Of a stretch of 64,000 nt of DNA, positions 31,007 through 40,356 are shown piece after piece (position 1 is the stretch's first letter; the number at the start of each line of letters is the position of its first letter). The notes under the pieces are model-generated. The model searched no databases. It had not been told where the DNA came from and was given only the letters and a program-made list of their open reading frames with translations. The position numbers and the translations under genes are program-made. Source of the DNA: Pelagibacterium sp. (GTDB lineage Bacteria > Pseudomonadota > Alphaproteobacteria > Rhizobiales > Devosiaceae); contig PBNW01000009.1 in assembly GCA_002723255.1 (NCBI GenBank), positions 1 to 64,000 of the forward strand. The letters run 5' to 3'.

Positions 31007-31252
31007 ATGCCCAGTGAAAAGGTGCAGAACCTTCAAGATGCCTTTCTCAATCACGTTCGCAAGAACAAGGTTCCGGTGACGATCTTTCTCGTCAACGGCG
31101 TCAAATTGCAGGGCGTCATCACCTGGTTCGACAATTTCTGTCTGCTGCTGCGTCGCGATGCCCAGAGCCAGCTTGTCTATAAGCACGCAATTTCGACCAT
31201 CATGCCGGGCGCACCCATTCAACTGTTCGACCCCGAGAGCAACACCGATTGA
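31007..31252 (+). CDS. hfq: RNA chaperone Hfq
   Basis: Hexameric Sm-like protein that pairs small RNAs with mRNAs. The 81 aa have the N-terminal [21 protein letters not shown], the Sm1 part with [12 protein letters not shown] and [10 protein letters not shown], and the Sm2 motif [10 protein letters not shown] (canonical YKHAISTI). The start at 31007 follows AAGAGG and gives the standard N-terminus. Its stop overlaps the hflX start. Upstream lie 157 bases with TTGACA at 30894, but I see no matching -10. Confidence 0.96.
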   Translation: MPSEKVQNLQDAFLNHVRKNKVPVTIFLVNGVKLQGVITWFDNFCLLLRRDAQSQLVYKHAISTIMPGAPIQLFDPESNTD

Positions 31253-32604
31253 TCGATAAAGAAGACGACGACGATGGCAAGGGCTTCGTGGACCTTCGCG
31301 AAGTCCCCACACGCACTGGTCTCGTAACCCCCGACGTCAGGCATAACCGTTATGCGCGCCCGGCCGAGGCGCGGCATGCCGAATTTATCGGGCTTGCCGC
31401 GGCCATAGCGCTCGACCTGGTGTTCACCGAAATCCTGCGCGTGCGCGAAATCAAGCCGTCGACCTATCTCGGTGGCGGGCAGGTGCAGCAGCTTGCCGAG
31501 TGGGCCAAGGAGCGAGAGATTGAACTGCTGGTCATCGATGCGCCGCTCTCGGCCATCCAGCAACGCAATCTCGAACGCGAGATCGGCGTAAAGGTCCTTG
31601 ACCGCACGGCGCTGATTCTCGAAATCTTCGGTGAGCGCGCCGCGACCCGCGAAGGTGTGCTGCAGGTCGAACTCGCTCATCTCAATTACCAGAAGGGCCG
31701 TCTGGTCCGCTCCTGGACCCACCTTGAGCGTCAGCGCGGCGGCGGCGGCTTTCTTGGCGGTCCGGGCGAAACCCAGATCGAATCCGACCGACGCCAGATT
31801 CAGGACCGCATTCTCGTTCTCGAGCGCCGCCTCGACAAGGTGCGCCGCACCCGTCAGCTGCAGCGCGGCCCCCGCGATTCTGTGCCGTTCCCCGTCGTCG
31901 CGCTGGTCGGTTACACCAATGCCGGCAAGTCGAGCCTGTTCAACGCCATCACCGGCTCGGGGGTCATGGCTGAGAACCTGTTGTTCGCAACGCTCGACAC
32001 CACCGTGCGCCGCGCCTCGCTCCCCCATGGCCGCGACGTCATCCTGTCCGATACCGTTGGGTTCATTTCCGATCTGCCGACCGATCTTGTGGCCGCCTTT
32101 CGCGGTACGCTCGAGGAAGTGACGCAGGCCCAGATCATCTTGCACGTCCGCGACGTTTCCAACCCCGACCATCCGGCACAGGCAAACGACGTGCTCTCGG
32201 TTCTGGCTTCGCTCGGTGTCACCGGCGAAACCACGCCGATCATCGAGGTCTGGAACAAGATCGACAGCCTGCCTGCCGAAGCCATCGACGGCCTGGCGAA
32301 TATCACGCCAGCGGGAAAAGTCGCGGCCGCCATTCCGGTTTCGGCCGTGACCGGCCAAGGGCTGCCCGACCTTCGCCTTGCCGTCGAAAAAACGCTGGCC
32401 CAGGATTCGCGCCTGTTCAGTGTCCTGATTCCGCACGAATCGAGTTCTGAAACAGGCTGGCTTTACGCCAACGCTGAAGTTGTCGAGCGCGGCGAACCCG
32501 ACGATGAAGGCACGCGCTACACGGTTCGGGTTCTGCCCCGGCACCGTGCCGAGTTTTCGGAAAAATTCGCCGGCCGGATTACCGGTCTCGACGGATCAAG
32601 CTGA
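31249..32604 (+). CDS. hflX: Ribosome-associated GTPase HflX
   Basis: This GTPase splits or rescues stalled ribosomes under stress. The 451 aa have an N-terminal HflX domain ([19 protein letters not shown] at its end), a coiled linker, and a G domain with G1 GYTNAGKS, G3 DTVGF and G4 NKID. The likely start is a TTG at 31249 that overlaps the hfq stop (TTGA), which would couple the two genes; a GTG at 31288 is an alternative. The hfq-hflX pair is conserved across proteobacteria. Its end overlaps convergent mazG by 9 bases. Confidence 0.92.
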   Translation: MIDKEDDDDGKGFVDLREVPTRTGLVTPDVRHNRYARPAEARHAEFIGLAAAIALDLVFTEILRVREIKPSTYLGGGQVQQLAEWAKEREIELLVIDAPLSAIQQRNLEREIGVKVLDRTALILEIFGERAATREGVLQVELAHLNYQKGRLVRSWTHLERQRGGGGFLGGPGETQIESDRRQIQDRILVLERRLDKVRRTRQLQRGPRDSVPFPVVALVGYTNAGKSSLFNAITGSGVMAENLLFATLDTTVRRASLPHGRDVILSDTVGFISDLPTDLVAAFRGTLEEVTQAQIILHVRDVSNPDHPAQANDVLSVLASLGVTGETTPIIEVWNKIDSLPAEAIDGLANITPAGKVAAAIPVSAVTGQGLPDLRLAVEKTLAQDSRLFSVLIPHESSSETGWLYANAEVVERGEPDDEGTRYTVRVLPRHRAEFSEKFAGRITGLDGSS

Positions 32605-33411
32605 TTTGTCGGCCTTGCGGATCTCGTTCCAGTAAAGATCCAGCCGTTCAAGGCCCGCCTCGGAAATCTCGATCTCGTCCTCGCGGCACCGGGCTTCCAC
32701 ATGTTCGAACCGCCGCACGAATTTGGCGTTGGCGTCGCGCAGCGCGGCTTCCGGGTCGATACCCGCATGACGGGCAAGGTTGGCGACTGCGAACAAAAGG
32801 TCGCCGATTTCCTCGGCCTTGGCCGCCTCGCTCGGCCCGGCAAGCGCCTCCTGGACTTCGCCCAGTTCCTCATCGATCTTGGCAATGACCGATGCAGTAT
32901 CCGGCCAATCGAACCCCACCCGCGCGGCGCGCTTGGCCAGTTTTCCCGCTCGCGTCAGCGCCGGTAGCCCAGCGGGAACATCATCGAGCAGGGACGGTGG
33001 CTTTTCTCCGCCACGCCGTTCGGCTTTCTTCGCCCGCTCACCAGCCTTGATCGCTTCCCAGCGTTTCTCGCTCGATGCGGCATTCCCGGATTCGTCGTCC
33101 CCGAACACGTGTGGATGGCGCCGGATCAGCTTTTCGGTGACCGCATAGATGACGTCGCCGATCTCGAACAGGCCTTCTTCCTTGGCCATCTGCGCGTGAT
33201 AGATCGGCTGTAGCAAAAGATCACCCAACTCATCGCGAAGATCCTCGTAGTCCTCGCGCTCGATCGCGTCCGCCACCTCATAGGCTTCCTCGATTGTATA
33301 ATGCCGGATCGATCTGAAATCCTGCTCTATATCCCAGGGGCAACCTGTTTCTCTGTCGCGCAGGCGCGCCATGATCTCGATAAGGCGGGAAATGTCGCGG
33401 GAGGGCTGCAT
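32596..33411 (-). CDS. mazG: Nucleoside triphosphate pyrophosphohydrolase MazG
   Basis: It hydrolyses (d)NTPs to monophosphates and can lower ppGpp or remove abnormal nucleotides. The 271 aa have two MazG domains. The first (about 10-120) has CPWDIEQDFRSIRHYTIEEAYE and the metal-binding DLRDELGDLLLQ; the second (about 150-255) has a similar KIDEELGEVQEAL and EEIGDLLFAV. I use the ATG at 33411 behind AAGG rather than the TTG at 33429. It is convergent with hflX, as in related genomes. Confidence 0.92.
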   Translation of the reverse strand: MQPSRDISRLIEIMARLRDRETGCPWDIEQDFRSIRHYTIEEAYEVADAIEREDYEDLRDELGDLLLQPIYHAQMAKEEGLFEIGDVIYAVTEKLIRRHPHVFGDDESGNAASSEKRWEAIKAGERAKKAERRGGEKPPSLLDDVPAGLPALTRAGKLAKRAARVGFDWPDTASVIAKIDEELGEVQEALAGPSEAAKAEEIGDLLFAVANLARHAGIDPEAALRDANAKFVRRFEHVEARCREDEIEISEAGLERLDLYWNEIRKADKSA

Positions 33412-33484
33412 GGAAAAAACCTTGGACAAAGAGTGGTGATGGTGAACCAGTTCTAGCGAGCGGTGAGGCGGGTCGCCACCCCGG

Positions 33485-35590
33485 TCAGCCCGCCTTGATC
33501 AGCGGAATGGCCAGATCCTTGCGGAAAATATAGAGCAGCGACCGCAGTGCTTCGCCCTCCGGCCCCTTGAGCCCGGGATTGCGCTCAAGCGCCGCCCGCG
33601 CATCGTCATGCGCCATTTCCAGCAGATGCTTGTGGACGTCCGGAACGGCGATCCGATAGCCGGGCATGCCCGATTGCCGCGTGCCCAGCAAATCCCCCTG
33701 GCCGCGCAATTCGAGGTCCTTTTCGGCAATCTCGAATCCGTCATCGGTTTGGCGGATGGCTTCGAGGCGTTGTTTGGCCGTTTCGCTCAGCGGCTCGGAA
33801 TAGAGCAACAGGCACGCCGAGCGCGCCGATCCGCGCCCCACGCGGCCGCGCAACTGATGCAACTGCGCCAGTCCGAACCGTTCGGCATGCTCAATGATGA
33901 TGATCGTCGCGTTGGGCACATCGACCCCCACTTCGATCACCGTTGTCGCGACGAGAATCTGGGCATCGCCTGAAGAGAACCGCGCCATCGCCTCCTGCTT
34001 GGCCGCCGCGCTCATCCGTCCGTGGACCAGTTCCACCCGGTCGCCAAAGCTCTTCTTGAGTTCTGTAAACCGGTCCTCTGCCGCTACAACGTCGAGCACG
34101 TCGCTTTCCTCGACCAGCGGGCACACCCAATAGGCCTGCGCGCCTTCCGCAAGCCGCGATGCCAGCCGGCCCACAACGCGCTCATATTCGGAAATCGGCA
34201 GCGTCGCCGTGTCGATGGGCTGCCGTCCCGCCGGTTTTTCGCGCAGCACCGAAACGTCCATGTCCCCGAAATGAGTCAGCACCAGCGTGCGCGGAATGGG
34301 CGTCGCCGTCATCACCAGCAGGTCCGTCTTGTGCCCCTTTTCGGACAGCGCCAGCCGCTGATGCACCCCGAACCGGTGCTGTTCGTCGACAACCGTCAGT
34401 CCGAGATTGTCAAACTCCACCCCGCTCTGGAACAGCGCATGGGTACCCACGGCAATGGTGATCGATCCATCGGCCAGCCCGGCCAACGCCGTCCGCCTTT
34501 CCGACGCCGGCATTTTCCCGGTCATCAGCACGGTCTTGAGCCCGGCCTTTTCGGCCAGCGGCTGGAGTGTCCGGAAATGCTGGCTCGCGAGAAGTTCGGT
34601 CGGCGCCATCAAGGCCGATTGCCCGCCATCCTCGGCCACCATCGCCATGGCCATCAGAGCCACCACTGTCTTGCCCGACCCCACATCGCCCTGCAAAAGC
34701 CGTGACATGCGGGTCGGCTTTTCCAGGTCCTCGCGAATATCCGAAATCGCCAGTCGTTGCCCATCGGTCAGCGCGAAAGGTAGGGCACTCTCTACCTTAT
34801 CGGTGATCTCTTCGGTCACGCGCCGCGCAATGCCCGAGGATTTGACCATGGTTTCCCGGATCAGAGACAGCGCCAATTGTCCGGCCAGGTATTCGTCATA
34901 AGCCAGCCGCATGCGCGAGGGTGAAACGATGTCGCCCTCGCTCGGCCGCTGCGGCGCATGAATATGGCGCAGCGCCTCGGAAAATCCCGGCCAGTTCATG
35001 ATGGTGCGCCGGTCTCTGCCCGTCCATTCGGGAATGATCGGCATGAGATCGAGGGCCGAGGCGATCACCTTGCGCAAAGCCCGTGACGAAAGCCCGTGGG
35101 TAAGCGGATAAACCGGCTCGACCATTGGCAGGCTCGAGAGGTTGTCGGGCTCCACGATGTAATCGGGATGCGTCATCTGCTTTTCGCGACCGAAAAAACC
35201 GATTTCCCCGGAGACGTACCGGATTTCGCCGATCGGCAATTGCTTTTCCACCCAGCCGCCTCTAGCCCCGAAAAAGCTCAGCGTGATCTCTCCGGTTTCG
35301 TCATGCGCCTTGATTCGCAACGGCGCCCGGCTGTTGCGTGGCGGCACGATATGCTCGTCGATATGAAGCTTCAGCGTGGCGATCGATCCGACAGGCGCAT
35401 AGGCCACCCCGTTCTGCGCGCGCCTATCGATAACCCCGGACGGCATGTGCATGAGCACATCGAGAACCACGGCGTCCTGCCCGTCGGGCGCGCCAAAGAA
35501 CCTGGCGAACAGCGCGCCCAGTTGCGGCCCGACGCCTTTCATCGATTTGAGCGATTTGAACAGCGGGTTCAGCAGATCGGGGCGGGGCAC
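33485..35590 (-). CDS. recG: ATP-dependent DNA helicase RecG
   Basis: It reverses stalled replication forks and migrates Holliday junctions. The 701 aa comprise the N-terminal wedge/OB domain (about 50-160, with VRYVSGEIGFFGREKQMTHP-like segment) and helicase domains with Walker A GDVGSGKT, DEQH box and the C-terminal QLRGRVGRG. The length is typical. It is divergent from sdhE-mfd with 127 bases between; recG close to sdhE and mfd is characteristic of Hyphomicrobiales. Confidence 0.95.
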   Translation of the reverse strand: MPRPDLLNPLFKSLKSMKGVGPQLGALFARFFGAPDGQDAVVLDVLMHMPSGVIDRRAQNGVAYAPVGSIATLKLHIDEHIVPPRNSRAPLRIKAHDETGEITLSFFGARGGWVEKQLPIGEIRYVSGEIGFFGREKQMTHPDYIVEPDNLSSLPMVEPVYPLTHGLSSRALRKVIASALDLMPIIPEWTGRDRRTIMNWPGFSEALRHIHAPQRPSEGDIVSPSRMRLAYDEYLAGQLALSLIRETMVKSSGIARRVTEEITDKVESALPFALTDGQRLAISDIREDLEKPTRMSRLLQGDVGSGKTVVALMAMAMVAEDGGQSALMAPTELLASQHFRTLQPLAEKAGLKTVLMTGKMPASERRTALAGLADGSITIAVGTHALFQSGVEFDNLGLTVVDEQHRFGVHQRLALSEKGHKTDLLVMTATPIPRTLVLTHFGDMDVSVLREKPAGRQPIDTATLPISEYERVVGRLASRLAEGAQAYWVCPLVEESDVLDVVAAEDRFTELKKSFGDRVELVHGRMSAAAKQEAMARFSSGDAQILVATTVIEVGVDVPNATIIIIEHAERFGLAQLHQLRGRVGRGSARSACLLLYSEPLSETAKQRLEAIRQTDDGFEIAEKDLELRGQGDLLGTRQSGMPGYRIAVPDVHKHLLEMAHDDARAALERNPGLKGPEGEALRSLLYIFRKDLAIPLIKAG

Positions 35591-35717
35591 GACTCAAAAC
35601 TGGGCTAATATGAACGGAAACGGAACGATATATGCTTGTGTGCCATGGCAAAAGGCTGACAGCGCCACCAAATGTCTCTAATAACTGCGGTCCCGAGCCT
35701 CAATATCTGTCTGGACC

Positions 35718-35990
35718 ATGACCGACACAAACGCCATCGAAATGCGCCGCAAGCGCGCGCTTTATCGCGCCCAGCATCGCGGCACCCAGGAAATGGATAT
35801 TTTGATCGGCGGATTCGTCGCCGATCATCTCGATTCGCTCGATGCCGAAATGCTCGATCGCCTCGAGGCCCTGATGGACCACGAGGAAACCGACCTTCAG
35901 GCTTGGCTCATGGGCCAGAGCGACATTCCCGACACCGCCGATCGCGCCCTGATCGACACGATCCGCAACCACAAGATTTCACAGAACTAG
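35718..35990 (+). CDS. sdhE: FAD assembly factor SdhE
   Basis: This small factor (SDH5/YgfY family) promotes covalent flavinylation of succinate dehydrogenase subunit SdhA. The 90 aa are all-helical with the conserved RGTQEMD (canonical RGxxE) at about residues 20-26 and the segment LMDHEETDLQAWLMG. It lies 4 bases before mfd and is probably co-transcribed with it. The sdh genes are not in the window. Confidence 0.92.
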   Translation: MTDTNAIEMRRKRALYRAQHRGTQEMDILIGGFVADHLDSLDAEMLDRLEALMDHEETDLQAWLMGQSDIPDTADRALIDTIRNHKISQN

Positions 35991-35994
35991 TTTC

Positions 35995-38900
35995 ATGGAC
36001 GATTTGCTGCGCGACAGACCCTCAAGGATTCTGGCCAACCTTCCCGACGGCATGCAGCCGGCGGTGTTGGCGCGCGAAATCGAGCAACGCCTGAAAGAAG
36101 CGCCACAAGCACCTGTTTCTATTATCTTTGTTGCGCGTGATGGTCGTCGCCTGCAGCGCATGGCCGATATCCTGCAAACCATGTTGCCCGGCCATCCCGT
36201 GCTGATCTTTCCCGCCTGGGACTGTCTGCCCTATGATCGCGTTTCGCCGAACGCCGTAACCATCGCCGCCCGCATGTCGGCACTGGCCCAACTGGTCGAT
36301 CCCGCGATCAAGGGCGCCATCGTCCTCACCGCCGTCAATGCGCTCATTCAGCGCGTCGTGCCGCGTGATGTGGTCGCCGCCATGACATTTTCGGCAGCGG
36401 CCGGACGCATGGTCGATAGTGTAAAGCTGATCGGATGGGCCACCAACAATGGCTATCTGCGCGTGCCCACGGTGCGCGAAGCTGGCGAATACGCGGTGCG
36501 GGGCGGACTGGTTGATCTCTACCCCGCCGGCCACGATGCTCCACTGCGCTTTGACTTTTTCGGCCAGCAGCTTGAAACCATTCGCGCTTTCGATCCCGAA
36601 AGCCAGCGCACCACCGGCAATGTCAAATCGGTCACCCTCGTTCCCATGAGCGAGGCGATGCTCACCGAAGACACGATCCGGCGCTTCCGCCGCAACTACA
36701 CAACCGCTTTCGGCGGCAACACGGCCGACGACCCGCTCTATGGCGCCATCAGCGCCGGGCAGCGTTTTGCGGGCATGGAGCACTGGTTGCCCTTCTTTTA
36801 CGATGAGATGGAAACGCTGCCCGCCTATATCGGCGATGCCCCTGTCTATTTCGACGATCAGTCGCGCGAGGCTTATGCCGAGCGCCGCGACCAGATCCTT
36901 GACTATTACAGCGCCCGCAAGGAGGCCCGCGAGCAGGGCAGCACCGCCGGCGCACCTTACAAGCCGCTTAAACCCGAACTGCTCTATAACGTGGAGCAGG
37001 GGCCATACGAGTTGGCCCGTGGCCACGAGATTTCCGAACTTTCGCCCTTCCTGCCCGCCGATGAGAACCTGCCCGTCATCGACTGCGCCGGTCATCTGGC
37101 GCCCAGCTTTGCCGCCGAACGCCAGGCGGCAGATACCAACCTGTTTGAAGCGGTCATTTCGCGCATCAAGACCGAGGCGAGGGCAGGGCGTAGGACCGTC
37201 ATTTCATGCTGGACCGAAGGCACCCGCGACCGCATGGGCCAGGTGCTCAAGGATCACGGCCTTAAGGCAGTCAAAAAGCTCGAGAACTGGAAACAGGTCG
37301 ATCTGCTCAAAATCGGCCAGCTCGGCCTCGTCGTCCTGCCGCTCGAAACCGGCTATCTGACAGATGATATCGCCGTCCTGTCCGAACAGGACATCCTCGG
37401 CGAACGCATCATCCGCCAGGCCCGGCGTAAAAAGGCGTCCGACGCGCTCACCGAAGCGAGCGCCCTTTCTGCTGGCGATCTTGTCGTCCACGTCGATCAC
37501 GGCATCGGGCGGTTCATCGGCCTCAAAGCCATCGAGGTGCAGGGCGCACCCCATGATTGCGTTGAGATCGAATACGCCAAAGGCGACAAGCTCTACCTTC
37601 CGGTCGAAAATATCGAACTGCTCTCGCGCTATGGCGCTGAAGGCGCCGAACTCGACAAACTGGGCGGCGTTGCCTGGCAGGCCAAGAAGTCCAAGCTTAA
37701 AAAACGCATCCGCGACATGGCTGAGCAGCTCATCAAGATCGCTGCCGCCCGCCAGACGGCCCATACCGATCCCATCGAAGTCCAGACGGGCGCTTACGAC
37801 GAGTTCTGCGCCCGGTTCCCTTACGAGGAAACCGAGGATCAACTCGCGACTATCGACGCCGTGTTCGACGACCTCACTTCCGGTCGCATCATGGACCGGC
37901 TGGTCTGCGGCGATGTGGGCTTCGGCAAGACCGAAGTGGCGTTGCGCGCCGCCTTCGTCATGGCCATGAGCGGGCGTCAGGTCGCCATTGTCGTGACCAC
38001 GACCCTGCTGTCCCGCCAGCACTTCAAAACCTTTTCGGACCGTTTCTCCGGTCTGCCGGTGCGTGTGCGTCAGGCTTCCAGGCTTGTGCCCGCCGCCGAA
38101 CTCAAGGCAACCAAGGAAGGGCTCAAGGACGGCAGCGTCGATATCGTCGTGGGCACCCACGCCCTGCTGTCGAAATCGATTCAGTTCCGCGACATTGGCC
38201 TGATGATCGTCGATGAGGAGCAGCATTTCGGCGTTGCACACAAGGAGCGCCTCAAGGAGATGCGCGCCAACGTCCACGTCCTCACCCTATCGGCAACGCC
38301 CATCCCGCGCACCCTACAACTGGCCCTGACCGGCGTGCGCGACCTGTCGCTGCTTGCGACGCCTCCCGTCGATCGCCTCGCCATCCGCACCTTCGTGTCG
38401 CCCTTCGACCCGCTTGTCGTGCGTGAAGCCCTGCTGCGCGAAAAATATCGTGGCGGGCAGGCCTTCTATGTCTGCCCGCGCATTTCCGATCAGGCCGACA
38501 TCGCGCAATTTCTGACGGACCATGTTCCCGAGGTCAGTTTCGTGGTCGCCAACGGGCAAATGGCGCCACAACAGCTCGATGACACCATGAACGCCTTTTA
38601 TGATGGCAAGTTCGATGTGCTTGTCGCCACCACCATCGTGGAATCGGGCTTGGATGTGCCGACAGCCAATACGCTCATTGTGCACCGCGCCGACAAGTTC
38701 GGCCTCGCCCAGCTCTATCAGATCCGTGGGCGCATCGGTCGTTCCAAGACCCGCGCCTACGCCATTTTCACGGTGCCGGCAGACCGCAAGCTCAATGATC
38801 AGGCCCAGCGCCGCCTCCAGGTGCTCCAATCCCTCGAATCGCTTGGCGCCGGCTTCCAGCTTGCCAGCCACGATCTCGATATTCGCGGCGCCGGCAATCT

Positions 38901-39477
38901 CCTGGGCGAAGAGCAGTCCGGTCACATCCGCGAAGTGGGGTTCGAGCTCTACCAGTCCATGCTCGAAGAGGCGGTAGCCTCATTAAGGGCAGGGCAGTCG
39001 GCCGAGGAGGAAGAGGCCGGACAGTGGTCGCCGCAGATTTCTCTTGGCATGCCCGTGATGATCCCGGAGGCCTACGTGCCCGACCTTCAGGTCCGTATGC
39101 AGCTTTACCGCCGCTTGGGCGATCTGACCGATGCCAACGAAATCGACGGCGTCGGCGCGGAAATGATCGACCGGTTCGGCCCACTGCCCGAGGAGGTCGA
39201 GGCGCTGCTCAAGGTCGTGCTCATCAAATCCCTGTGTCGTGCCGCCAATGTCGAAAAGGTCGATGCCGGCCCCAAGGGCGCGCTTATCACGCTGCGCAAT
39301 GGCGTTTTCCCAAATCCTGCCGGATTGGTGCGCCATATTGCAGATCCTGGCCAGGCGGCCCGGCTGCGTCCCGATCAGAAAATCATGTTCGCGCGCAACT
39401 GGCCGACTGCCGAGCAGCGGCTCAAAGGCAGCGCTGCGATCCTTTCGCGACTGGCCGGCCTCGCCGCTGGCCAGTGA
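35995..39477 (+). CDS. mfd: Transcription-repair coupling factor Mfd
   Basis: This translocase removes RNA polymerase stalled at lesions and recruits UvrA. The 1160 aa contain the UvrB-like N-terminal region, the RNA polymerase-interacting CarD-like domain (about 485-570, VHVDHGIGRFIGLKAIEV), and the RecG-like motor with Walker A GDVGFGKTE (from residue 639), DEEQHFG and IRGRIGRS. A C-terminal TRCF domain follows. It is full length. Two GGGCAGGG octamers lie inside (37181, 38987). Confidence 0.96.
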   Translation: MDDLLRDRPSRILANLPDGMQPAVLAREIEQRLKEAPQAPVSIIFVARDGRRLQRMADILQTMLPGHPVLIFPAWDCLPYDRVSPNAVTIAARMSALAQLVDPAIKGAIVLTAVNALIQRVVPRDVVAAMTFSAAAGRMVDSVKLIGWATNNGYLRVPTVREAGEYAVRGGLVDLYPAGHDAPLRFDFFGQQLETIRAFDPESQRTTGNVKSVTLVPMSEAMLTEDTIRRFRRNYTTAFGGNTADDPLYGAISAGQRFAGMEHWLPFFYDEMETLPAYIGDAPVYFDDQSREAYAERRDQILDYYSARKEAREQGSTAGAPYKPLKPELLYNVEQGPYELARGHEISELSPFLPADENLPVIDCAGHLAPSFAAERQAADTNLFEAVISRIKTEARAGRRTVISCWTEGTRDRMGQVLKDHGLKAVKKLENWKQVDLLKIGQLGLVVLPLETGYLTDDIAVLSEQDILGERIIRQARRKKASDALTEASALSAGDLVVHVDHGIGRFIGLKAIEVQGAPHDCVEIEYAKGDKLYLPVENIELLSRYGAEGAELDKLGGVAWQAKKSKLKKRIRDMAEQLIKIAAARQTAHTDPIEVQTGAYDEFCARFPYEETEDQLATIDAVFDDLTSGRIMDRLVCGDVGFGKTEVALRAAFVMAMSGRQVAIVVTTTLLSRQHFKTFSDRFSGLPVRVRQASRLVPAAELKATKEGLKDGSVDIVVGTHALLSKSIQFRDIGLMIVDEEQHFGVAHKERLKEMRANVHVLTLSATPIPRTLQLALTGVRDLSLLATPPVDRLAIRTFVSPFDPLVVREALLREKYRGGQAFYVCPRISDQADIAQFLTDHVPEVSFVVANGQMAPQQLDDTMNAFYDGKFDVLVATTIVESGLDVPTANTLIVHRADKFGLAQLYQIRGRIGRSKTRAYAIFTVPADRKLNDQAQRRLQVLQSLESLGAGFQLASHDLDIRGAGNLLGEEQSGHIREVGFELYQSMLEEAVASLRAGQSAEEEEAGQWSPQISLGMPVMIPEAYVPDLQVRMQLYRRLGDLTDANEIDGVGAEMIDRFGPLPEEVEALLKVVLIKSLCRAANVEKVDAGPKGALITLRNGVFPNPAGLVRHIADPGQAARLRPDQKIMFARNWPTAEQRLKGSAAILSRLAGLAAGQ

Positions 39478-39616
39478 CACCTTTAAGCAACACGAGTGGT
39501 CCAAGCGCATTGGCAGTGTCTCAACGTCATGCTATTGCCCGATTTCGCCGCTCTTGAACGTGTCTGAACCTTATGATTCCGGCAGGGTCTACCTGCCCAG
39601 AGCAACAGGAATGTCC

Positions 39617-40303
39617 ATGAAACTCAAAAACGCGATACTTGCCGGCGCTGTTGCCACGGGACTGGCCGTTTCAATGGCCGGCGCCGTCCATGCGCAGTCC
39701 GCAGACGCGGGAATGATCGACCAGGCCGAAACCTCTGAGGGCTCGGCCGAAGACAATTGGCTCAAGGTCTGTAGCGATCTCGACGATGGCGGCCAAGCGT
39801 GCATCATGCGCCAGGTGGTCAGCAACACCGGCGTGTTCACGGGCTCGTTCCTCCTGCGCGACGATCCCAGTCAGGAAAGCCGTCTTCTTGCTGTCGCTTC
39901 CGTCCCGATCGGCGTGCTGTTGCCCTTCGGCCTGACCTGGCAGATCGACAGCGGCAAGCCCGTGCGCGTCCCCTACATGCTGTGCGACCCGCAGGCCTGC
40001 TCTGCCCAGCTCGTTATCAACGAATCCTACATCCAGAGCCTCAAGCGCGGAAGCACCCTTACCCTGACCGCCAAGAACCGTCAGAACGAAGATATCACGA
40101 TCGATATCACGCTCGTGGGCTTCACGGCAGTCTATGACAATCCCGAAGGCGTCTCGATCGAAGAGCTCAACCAGGCCAATTCGACCGAGAACGTGCTTGA
40201 AAATGTCCTTCAGGACCGTGCCAACCAACTCCGCGAGGAGATGGAAGGCGGCGAGGCCGCTCCGGCCGAAAGTGCTCCCGTCGAAGAAGCGCCGGCCCAA
40301 TAG
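39617..40303 (+). CDS. Invasion-associated locus B (IalB)-like secreted protein
   Basis: A 228-aa exported protein of the IalB family. The signal peptide is residues 1-27, cleaved after VHAQ. The mature part has the typical pattern WLKVCSDLDDGGQACIMRQV, a second cysteine pair in YMLCDPQACSAQ, and an acidic, Ala/Pro/Glu-rich end. The family is named from Bartonella, but is common in free-living alphaproteobacteria, where its role is unknown. The ATG at 39617 is preferred over 39611 because AGGA sits 6 bases upstream. A terminator follows. Confidence 0.85.
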   Translation: MKLKNAILAGAVATGLAVSMAGAVHAQSADAGMIDQAETSEGSAEDNWLKVCSDLDDGGQACIMRQVVSNTGVFTGSFLLRDDPSQESRLLAVASVPIGVLLPFGLTWQIDSGKPVRVPYMLCDPQACSAQLVINESYIQSLKRGSTLTLTAKNRQNEDITIDITLVGFTAVYDNPEGVSIEELNQANSTENVLENVLQDRANQLREEMEGGEAAPAESAPVEEAPAQ

Positions 40304-40326
40304 GGCGCAACCGGATTTTCATACGG

Positions 40327-40356
40327 AAAAGGCGGACCATTCGGTCCGCCTTTTTT
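40327..40356. terminator. Bidirectional rho-independent terminator
   Basis: An 8-bp stem GGCGGACC (40331-40338) / GGTCCGCC (40343-40350) with loop ATTC is flanked by AAAA on the left and TTTTTT on the right. It can therefore terminate both the IalB-like gene (+) and the converging hydroxylase gene (-). The stop codon of the latter lies at the edge of the T-run. Confidence 0.9.
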
